Positions 56,801 to 64,000 of a stretch of 64,000 bases of DNA are shown piece by piece; the first letter of the stretch is position 1; the number at the start of each line of letters is the position of its first letter. The stretch is from the NCBI RefSeq assembly GCF_037126465.1, contig NC_088201.1, positions 225,934,016-225,998,015 on the forward strand, written 5' to 3'. Position numbers and translations under genes: made by a program. Origin of the DNA: Ornithodoros turicata (lineage: Eukaryota > Arthropoda > Arachnida > Ixodida > Argasidae). The notes under the pieces are model-generated. The model did not search any database, was not told the DNA's origin, and saw nothing but the letters and a program-made list of their open reading frames with translations.

Positions 56801-57059
56801 ATGCAAATGCAGAACACAAAACTAAAGCTGAAGAATCACACACTCTGGCGGGATCCTGTGATGTATGCAGAACTGGTATAGAAATAAGAGGAAGGAAGAA
56901 CTGAAAAAATGGAAAAAAACAGAGAGAACGTAAACAGTGGCCATGTGCACAACTCAAGGCATTACGCCTGTGAAAACTGAGTGCAAAAAGAGCAAAATGT
57001 ATTGAATCATCGGTGTTTGAGCCGAAATGCGCGCAACATAATGAATATGGTCAATGAAA

Positions 57060-57135
57060 TGGAGCAGCGGGAGTTGAACCCGCTCCCAACGAATATGCGT
57101 TCCGAAGACCCTACCGTTACATCTCACTGGCAGCT
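57060..57135 (-). repeat. tRNA-like sequence, probably a SINE head or tRNA pseudogene
   Basis: The minus strand has a good T arm and B box (GCGGGTTCAACTCCCGC) after a plausible A box (GAGATGTAACGG). The acceptor 5' strand that should pair with TGCTCCA is absent and the anticodon stem does not pair well, so it is not a working tRNA gene. Confidence 0.45.
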
Positions 57136-57399
57136 GCTGGTACCTTTTCGACTGCTTCGTTTCATTGATCTGATTGCTTTGGGCGAAATTCGGGCTATGT
57201 GTTGTGTCATCCTCTGTGTTTCTTCGCCTCACCTTCTACTGTGAGAATGAGTGTGGTGGGCGGATACATATTTTAGAAATTGCAAGATGCATTTTTGATT
57301 TGGTGCCTCTTCGCTCTTTTGACCCGGGCGTGCCGAGCCCCAAAGGTTGGTGTCAGTCTCTTAGCGGGACTTCCCGGGGCGGCGCCAACCCTAGCTCAT

Positions 57400-57458
57400 G
57401 TTTCGGGGGTGGGGGGGGGCAAGGGCCCCCGCGCCCCCCCCCCCCCCCCCCCCCCGCA
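57400..57458 (+). repeat. Poly-G/poly-C tract
   Basis: A G run, then GGGCCCCCGCG and a run of more than 20 C. It precedes GTCGGCGCC and is likely part of a transposon end. Assembly of such runs is often wrong. Confidence 0.6.
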
Positions 57459-57539
57459 GTCGGCGCCTATGTCACCACCAGTAATGGGGTGGAGTGTAGA
57501 CCCTGGCGATGAAACTCCCCATTCCTCATCTTAAAATAA

Positions 57540-58225
57540 CGTTATTGTCACGAGTCCTTTGCAGTTGTTGAGCTGTCAGCGTATTTCATTACAGAAATTC
57601 GAAGCTCTGTGCATGACGAGCATGCACATGCATGACTTTATCACACACGCTGTAGGAGCGACTGCACATATTAGGTTAACATAGCAGTTTATTTACTTCC
57701 ACCGGACTTCACAGATTAAACGAACAGTGGAACAAATTGGCATATTGGTGTAGGTTCTGCATCCGGTTCTTCGGCACAGCTGAGCGACTGTGAGTGGTAC
57801 CTGCAAGCACAAGCGCATTGTTTATATAAAATACATGGTCTTGAGATTTGTTAGAGCAGCCAGACATACTTTCTTAGTACGCAATGGCACCAGCGACGTA
57901 GCAATGCAAACAAGTCCGACTTGTCAGATGCATGCGATACGAATAAACAGATTTTTCCTCAAAATAAAGAGCTTACCTGTGAAAAATTATCCCTCTTTCT
58001 CTGTCCGTGTGAAGTGTACTCAAAGCTGCAACAAACTGGCATCGCATGCCCTTTAGTTTAAAGTAAGTCTTAGAAAATACGGGCGGCCCCGCTTGAACTA
58101 AATTCAGACGACAGAATGCGTTGGGCCCACCAATATGGCGGCCGGTGACCACGCTGTGGAGCACCCTATGCGCGATCCAGCGTATACTGTGGAGATCAGT
58201 GGGCCAGACGCAACCGTTAGTTCGG
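57540..58225. other. No supported gene
   Basis: Only short open frames without motifs. Confidence 0.3.
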
Positions 58226-58229
58226 CACA

Positions 58230-58540
58230 AAACGTCATCCTATTTTTCGTTCTCTTCCTCTTTCTCGCTGTTCCTTCAAAAATTACGAAAAGAAATATTT
58301 CCGCAACAGGCACAAAGGCGGGTGACGGCCTAGGTGGGCGGTAACAAACGCCGAGAACAACTGTGACATAACCGAACAGTAACCGGATAAAGAGTATCTC
58401 GTGATCATCGCATTTAAGCAGAAATGAAGACGGAATGGAGTTATTCGCAGCTATTAACAAACAACTTCCTCTTCCGCTCGTTCTGTCACGTCTGAACACG
58501 CTCGTATCTCGTTCCAATTGGAATTGCTCATGATCCTCTA
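58230..58540 (-). pseudogene. LINE endonuclease fragment (APE type)
   Basis: The minus-strand frame reads VFRRDRTSGRGSCLLIAANN, then SIPSSFLLKCDDHEILFIRL and VLGVCYRPP. These are the central strands of the apurinic-type endonuclease of non-LTR retrotransposons (the GRGGGVLI and GVCYRPP motifs). The catalytic start and the end are missing, and the frame runs on into unrelated residues after VAEIF. This is a short dead fragment. Confidence 0.7.
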
Positions 58541-58554
58541 CATCTTAATAATCA

Positions 58555-58685
58555 TTGGGTGTTTACGTCGCGAGACAACTGAGATCATGAGCGACGCCAC
58601 AGCGGTCGGTCTGTGGATTGCTTTTGCCCACCTGAGGGTTCTTTAATCCTCTACATCGGGCGTCAACCGAGTTCCCGTTAAAATA
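58555..58685 (+). repeat. Dispersed arthropod repeat (ACGTCGCGAGACAAC type)
   Basis: TTTACGTCGCGAGACAACTGAGATCATGAGCG, then CACCTGAGGGTTCTTTAA, are words of a very widespread arthropod repeat, possibly a LINE or SINE tail. The copy is degenerate. Confidence 0.5.
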
Positions 58686-58689
58686 ATAA

Positions 58690-59390
58690 TGCTGGAGTTA
58701 CTTCAAGTGAAACATTCAGTCAAGTCATCTCGCTTCGGGACAAAACTGGCTAATTCCAGCGAATTTCGAACAAGCGAAGAACCTGACCATCTCCATTTTT
58801 TTTGAAAAAAATATATTCTTCAGGGGACGGAAAATGATGAAAAATGTGCCTATATTTAAGCCTCAACCTTCAGCCATTTTCGAGGGAGAGGGCGAGAAAG
58901 AAACTGGTCGAAATGTGACGAAGTCGTTTGGAGCTACTTTGAGGGCTTCTCAATTGAGAAGTATGCGGTTCTAAAAGCCACAATATTTTTCACCTCCTCA
59001 CCGATATATGGACAACGCGCTGTCATCTTTTTAGCCATTTGTAACTGAAACATTTTTTCTTAAAAAAATGGCAAAGTCGCGAGAAAACGTGGAAACCTGC
59101 GTTTTTCGGAGCCTTTTGGTACTGACGCCGGCTATTGGAGAATAATGAAACCTACACCATTCGTTTTGTCATTGCATGCCCTATCTGGTGATATCATTTT
59201 AATTGTTCTAGAGTTAATCTGCTAGAAGCAGATTGCAACAATCCCACAGGCGGTATCGCGATTTAGCAGTAATTCGGCAGGCGCTAGCAAAATATGGCCA
59301 CCAAAAAGTTGGCACGATTTTTTTATATGTTGTGCAGAAACCGTTTCTTAACAAACCGAAAAAAAAATTGAGATTCGTATTTGATTTTCG
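58690..59390. other. No supported gene
   Basis: AT-rich, with poly-T and poly-A runs; no feature recognised. Confidence 0.3.
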
Positions 59391-59399
59391 GTGACGCTA

Positions 59400-60188
59400 C
59401 GATTTTTTAAAGTGACAGTGTGCACGCGCGCTGCGCACTGCTCCTGGGTGGTACTCTCCGGCAGCTGGTCGGCGTTACGGTCGCCAACGGCGGACGCGAT
59501 TCAGAGAAACCACGTTAAACATGCGATTATGGCTCATGAACGAGTCACAGACACCATCGATACAACCCGGTACATGATTAAGAAGTCACATAAGTTGGTC
59601 GCGGAAAAAGATGTGTGGGCATTGCCTGATCCGTACCAGCGCAGTGCTCTGAAGGAAGATGATTTGGCGGCAGCAACGAGCTTTTATACGGCGGATGAGC
59701 TGGACTGCACGTTCAGAGCCCAGGATCAAGAGACGACGTCGTGCACTTTAAAGAAGGAGGCCAGCAACTCACAAAAGCTAAGAGGTACATGACTTGTTCA
59801 ATCCGCTAAACCTACAGAAAATTTAGGAACAAGTATCCTGACATAACGCTTAGCTTGAGCAAGTTTTACTCCGCCCGCCCCAAGTGGGTTAGTGTTAACC
59901 CATGCAGAGAGGAATGCATATCCACGTACTGTGCAAGCTTCGAGCTCAACGCAAAGGATCATGAGCATGTGCATGTGTGCAAACTGTGCAAACTGCGAAG
60001 AATGTCTTTCTGGGGATTGCGAACAGTGTCCAGGTACAGAAGCACTTATTGAAGAAAGTCTGCGCATCCAAGATGACCAAGAAATTAATTTCGCAATATG
60101 GGAGGAAAGAGGCCTGCTGAGGAGGACATTACCTGCGCGCAACTTCATTGAAGTAATTAGAACGTGGGTGCTCCTATATCAGCCATGA
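59400..60188 (+). pseudogene. Decayed copy of a dispersed cysteine-rich protein family
   Basis: Three pieces in different frames follow the order of a dispersed metazoan family of unknown function. The first has TTRYMIKKSHKLVAEKDV and SFYTADELDC (59520-59790). The second has LSKFYSARPKWVSVNPC (59855-59930). The third has CANCANCEECLSGDCEQCPG followed by QEINFAIWEERGLLRRTLPA (59965-60180). At least two frameshifts separate them. The family is recalled from repeated occurrence in arthropod and cnidarian genomes and is probably transposon-borne. Confidence 0.6.
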
Positions 60189-60203
60189 CCACATCAGAAA
60201 GAT

Positions 60204-60319
60204 CCCTTGCCTCCCATCAGAGGTTTTCGAGAATACTATAGGTGTGTGGTGTACGGATAAACCTATCCGTACACCACACACCTACAGTATCCTCGAAAAC
60301 CTCTGATGGGAGGCAAGGG
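60204..60319. repeat. Near-perfect 116-bp hairpin
   Basis: Arms 60204-60259 and 60264-60319 (56 bases each) are inverted copies with two mismatches, around a 4-base loop (AACC). The stem includes CATCAGAGGTTTTCGAG and GGTGTGTGGTGTACGGATA. It lies between the decayed cysteine-rich copy and the end of the P2X7-like gene. Confidence 0.9.
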
Positions 60320-60455
60320 GGATGACCAAGGGCTGACTTACACGAAGTGTGCCTATGTCAGCAAAATTTTCGTCTTGCCACTACATGTCTCCAGTTCCAG
60401 CCATCAGTATGCACCAGCTTGTCTCTCTTGCCAAGACACGCTTGTTTCGATGGTC

Positions 60456-61894
60456 CTAACGCTGATAGCCTTGATAAGGCGTAGACTGGAACTCCCTCCT
60501 GATTGCTCGGACAACGCATCCAGGAACCTGTCGTCTGTTCCTTGGGCCAAGGTATCCCCAGACCCATCTTGTGAATGACGAGTATGCCGTGAACCTCAGG
60601 CAGATGGAAAAGACAACACCACATGCCATTTCTTTTTGTTTAGCGTCATATCTTGTGGGCATTTGCATACCTGCCCAATCTCCAGCAGTGTTGGGAAGAC
60701 AATGGCAGGAACAGAAGAACAGACACTATCCCAACCTTGGAGTTCAAAGCCTGTGCATTCATTCCTTAGTTCCAGGGTCTCCCGCATTTTGAATGTGGAA
60801 GGTTGGCAGGTGTGCAACATAGTACAACAGAAAAATATCCGCCTCTTTCAGGATGAGCCCGAATCCAACTGTTAACTCCCTCCCAAACCAGCTTCCCTCC
60901 AATTTTGGCAAAATCCAATTTCTCCCAAAATATGTTACTCTTACATTCTTCAGTAACATGCTTCCCCCCTTCATTGGCACCTCAAATGCTTCTGTTTTCA
61001 GACTTGTAAGACCTTCCTTCAGAATTTAAAATTCCCACTGGATTCAATCAAAGTTTTGTGTTGCCAATCAGGGCATGGCTAACTGGCATAACTGAGAGCA
61101 TGGCGAGACTAGCTGAGGCGGCTGTGTGGCTTCATTTTTCCTAATGGTATTGTTGGACCAGGATTCTTTGGATCGTTCCACGGCTGTCGTCCACGCTTAT
61201 GATTTATGGGGGACAAACTTGTGTAGGCCAAAAGCTGCTGAGAATAGTCGCCCTTTTGTATACAGCCCTTGTCCACCTTAGGTGCGACAATTTGCATAAC
61301 CAACAACACCCGACTAGCACACGAGTTTACCCTTCCGAATCTTGATGGGGGGGGGGGTCATTTAAACCGAAAAAATCATTACGGTCGTAATCATATAGCA
61401 AACGAGAGAGCACTGCAGCAGGCTTACCTGTGGTCCTGGGGATTGAATCGCCTAAAATGTTGATCGTAGCGGCAAAATTGAAGCGCGTACACCACTAGAA
61501 GTTCTCTACGGAGGCAGATGTCCCTGAGTAATGGGTGTTGTGTTATGCACTGCACGGCAGCTCTGTTGCACATTTCTACCACGCTGGCAACAGAATGTCA
61601 ACACAGGCGCTCGTCGGGCTCCTGTGGGCCGCAGACTCCACACAGACACCTGCCGATTTCAACATTCAAAAGTGTTTCGCACATCCGACGGCAACCATTC
61701 AAAGAGATACGTCACCTAAAAATGTCCTCCCGCGGGTTAGCCGCAGCCACATCTCGTGAATGGTCGGCGGGTTCCAGAGGCATTGGGTCCGTAGAGTATG
61801 GGTCATCATCCAGCATTAACTCGTCGCCGCTACCGCTAACATGTTCGTCAGAATCTCCAGACAGAGAAACATCACTCCCGTTTTCCAACTCCAT
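60456..61894 (-). CDS. P2X7-like small Cys-rich gene, three exons, one in-frame UGA
   Basis: Exon 1 (61894-61716) starts MELENG-like after ATG and codes an acidic head (SGDSDEHVSGSGDELMLDDD). A 66-bp intron (GTGACG...CGGCAG) leads to exon 2 (61649-61428), with CLCGVCGPQEPDERLC, TGA, then VQCITQHPLLRDICLRRELL. An intron of 833 bp (GTAAGC...CCTGAG) leads to exon 3 (60594-60456), with FTAYSSFTRWVWGYLGPRNR and VPGCVVRAIRREFQ, ending in TAG. Both junctions keep phase, giving 180 codons. The pattern of Cys pairs, the CITxHP block and the RWVWxxLG block are those of the P2X7 cytoplasmic-domain-like family, often found as short stand-alone proteins. The UGA at 61600-61598 replaces the second Cys of the usual CC pair, so this copy is probably dead unless read through. 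Confidence 0.65.
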
Positions 61895-61899
61895 GACCG

Positions 61900-61960
61900 C
61901 CAAACAGGCGCGCGGCTCGCATTTGCCCAGGGCGCGCGCTGATTGGCCTTATCCGTGTGA
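61900..61960 (-). promoter_or_regulatory. GC-rich upstream region with CCAAT box
   Basis: Directly upstream of the P2X7-like ATG, the minus strand has GGCCAATCAG (61946-61937) in GC-rich DNA. It is a plausible TATA-less promoter. Confidence 0.35.
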
Positions 61961-63078
61961 CGTTTGCTTCCACTTTTAGAGAGCGAGGGCGCAAGGATTC
62001 CGTTTTGTTTTTCATCGGATTGCGCGAAAAGTACGCCGCGGATCGAAATGGTATTTTCGGGCCCACTACAGTGGTCGGCAAGGAATTAGAATTCGCATTA
62101 GTTTCGAAATTGACCTCGGAGAATGCGACTGTCCCTTTAAGTGAACTTTTCTAACTTCTGTGTGGTAATCACGACGCCCTTCCGTTTGGAGTTGTCAAAG
62201 TCTGTGATAACTGTATGTATTTCGAAATCATATGTTTCATTAAAGTTGATGTGATTTATTTTTCTGTGATCTCGTCTGATATTGTTGCCAGGGTGAGGAA
62301 AATGGAATACAACGCAAACGAAGCATGCGGATGTAAACGTGCCATAGCTGATTATGCACTACTTATTATTCATACTGCTGACGTCGTCTCTGACGTCATT
62401 TATTTACAATCGTAGTAGTCCGCGCAACGGATAGTTGGCGCTGACCATCTCTGTCATGGCGTCATTCTGAAGACACAGGGGCCTATGGGAGTTGCGCTAC
62501 CTGTTTAGATATACCTTGAACAATGCAGCAAGCGGCATCCTTGTACAACATCTTCCTTTTTTTATGTATAATTCAAGGACACGTTACAGGAAACAACCTG
62601 TATATCTCGGGACGACAACGAAATGAAAAAGGTGGGTTCTTTAGGTATGCGAAGCGAACAGCAAATGTTATTATTTTCGGTAACCAACCCTGGATACAGG
62701 GACTACAGGTGAGATGCCGGCAGATGAAATTATATAAAGAAACACCGTCAATGTAACCAGTTTGAGTTTTTCTTCATCAGCAAGCTCTTCTCGTTCTTTC
62801 CCAACCCGATGCTTCATGTCCTACACGGAATTCAGTGCGACATATAGGACGGTATACAACCTTAGTATAGCGACACATAAGAACTGGACTTATCCCGTTT
62901 TACTCCCTTGACATTGTACGAGTACGTTTCCACATGTCGAACCGGGCGTTGAGTTCCTGCAACGAATATATAAACCATGGTTGTCTCAGTATGTGTTATC
63001 TCTGATCAGTAAATGAAGTTTATCATGTGTAATCACGACTCAAATACGCTATGTGTGTGTGGCGGCTCGTGGACGAAG
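61961..63078. other. No supported gene
   Basis: Short open frames on both strands, none with motifs or convincing splice sites. Confidence 0.3.
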
Positions 63079-63086
63079 GCGGCGCG

Positions 63087-63884
63087 CAGACTTGTGCCCG
63101 TTACCAAAAAATAGCAACTAAATACCGCTACCCGTTACTTCAGAAAAAAGTAACTAAATACGTTACTCGTTACCAACATACAAAAGTAACGAGTTCTCGT
63201 TACTCACAGGTAACGAGTTACTTTTACGTTACCGCCGCATAGTTAACGGAGCCAACAAACATGCCGTCACTTGCCTTCAACTCATTATTAATGAGAAATT
63301 GCACTTCACAAGAAGCTGGTACTCGAAATTTACATCAGTGATCTTCGTTGTGAAGACATCTGCTGCAGAAGTGGGGGTGATAGGAGGTTATGAAAACACA
63401 AGAACAGACACCGATTTTCGTGCCACCGATCACCAACGGTTCCCAAAAACAGACGAGGGGCTGCGTCATAATTTAGGGCGCTCAGAAGCTTAGCAAAGAC
63501 AAGAAAAGGCTAGAAGTCGAAAGGCATTTTTTGTAGCCATATCACAACTGGTGCTGGTTCTTGGGAAGGAGTGATGGTCGGAGATTACGGAAACAAGACG
63601 CAGCACCTCAACAACACATCCAGCGAGGGACTGCAATAATACTTTGAGTCACACGTGGTCGTGGGTCACGTAAGTCCACGCATTGCGCCACGTCGAGTGC
63701 CGAAATGTGCTCCCCCGCGCTGAAGAAAAGGAACGAGTAACGTGAGTAACGAATTACCAATTTTTGTAACTGATTCCGTTACTATTACCATTTTTTAAAA
63801 AGTAACGGAATCGTTACTTCGTTACCACAAAAAGTAACCGTTACCAAGTAACGAGTTACTTGTAACGAGTTAGGCACAACTCTG
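63087..63884. mobile_element. Non-autonomous hAT-type element, complete
   Basis: Ends CAGACTTGTGCC and, read inward, CAGAGTTGTGCC, flanked by 8-bp duplications GCGGCGCG (63079-63086) and CCGGCGCG (63885-63892), 7 of 8 matching. Subterminal 150 bp on each side are dense in GTAACGAGTTAC words. The 500-bp interior has no transposase. CAG-type ends with an 8-bp duplication define hAT. Confidence 0.75.
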
Positions 63885-64000
63885 CCGGCGCGCATCTGCT
63901 GCCGCGCGCCACTGTGGCAGCCAGCCAGACCTACCGGCCCTGTCGAAGCGTCGAAGGTACATTTCATCGTCGCCGGTTGGTCTCGTATAGAGGAATACCA

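Noticed and set aside
57060..57135. Functional tRNA gene
   Set aside because: Good T arm, but no pairing acceptor stem and a poor anticodon stem.
61518..61979. 153-codon plus-strand frame
   Set aside because: It is the antisense of exons 1 and 2 of the P2X7-like gene.
51703..64000. Complete Polinton with capsid, ATPase and integrase
   Set aside because: No such frames are visible on either strand; only PolB and one possible end are supported.

Overview
This is eukaryotic DNA, most likely from an ixodid tick or another chelicerate. The reasons are a Ruka-like tRNA-derived SINE, a Penelope-like element with a GIY-YIG domain, a Ty3-type retroelement whose primer-binding site fits tRNA-Leu, a dispersed arthropod repeat, hAT-type short elements, a Polinton DNA polymerase and small spliced genes with GT-AG introns. 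There is nothing bacterial. The assignment is inference from repeat content; I could run no search.

Region 1 (1-10307) is a giant inverted repeat. Two arms of about 4.7 kb (1-4776 and 5652-10307) flank a single-copy centre of 875 bp. The arms hold diverged tandem modules, an array of CCAAT motifs, and damaged copies of an unrecognised protein family whose tails sit just before poly(A) signals. The centre holds an open frame of about 126 codons and the tail of a further family member. A Penelope fragment sits in the left arm only. The repeat reaches the window edge, so its outer end is not seen.

Region 2 (10.9-22.8 kb) is low-density host-type DNA with short repeats (a 230-bp tandem repeat, an ATGTTAACAT repeat, a small foldback element, GTAAC-rich and CCGAACC-rich stretches). 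By splice sites it holds several candidate host exons. The best is a two-exon, 94-residue frame on the minus strand (21425-20978).

Region 3 (22.8-51.7 kb) is a Ty3-like retroelement: 5' LTR, primer-binding site, gag and protease. Its gag is split by 26.5 kb of foldback DNA. The insert comprises two giant palindromes, A (23708-37657, 13.95 kb) and B (37949-50263, 12.3 kb), separated by 100 N and a short unrelated stretch. The outer ends carry the same terminal variant and a 6-bp duplication of gag (GCTAAC). The ends start AGTAGTA, as does the putative end of the Polinton fragment next door. The arms encode no convincing protein but carry repeated exact matches to the CTCF core motif and about 30 TGACGTCA (CRE) octamers.

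Region 4 (51.7-54.9 kb) is a Polinton/Maverick fragment on the minus strand with a frameshifted protein-primed PolB; its apparent end abuts the broken retroelement.

Region 5 (54.9-64 kb) is a mosaic: a SINE, a tRNA-like piece, a LINE endonuclease fragment, a decayed cysteine-rich family pseudogene, a 116-bp near-perfect hairpin, a three-exon P2X7-like small gene with one in-frame UGA, and a complete non-autonomous hAT element with 8-bp target duplications.

Overall this is a transposon-dense locus with nested insertions. The most unusual content is the pair of coding-poor giant foldback palindromes with Polinton-like termini, and the separate giant inverted repeat carrying an unknown gene family. 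Palindromes are prone to assembly error, so the A/B junction in particular needs read-level proof.
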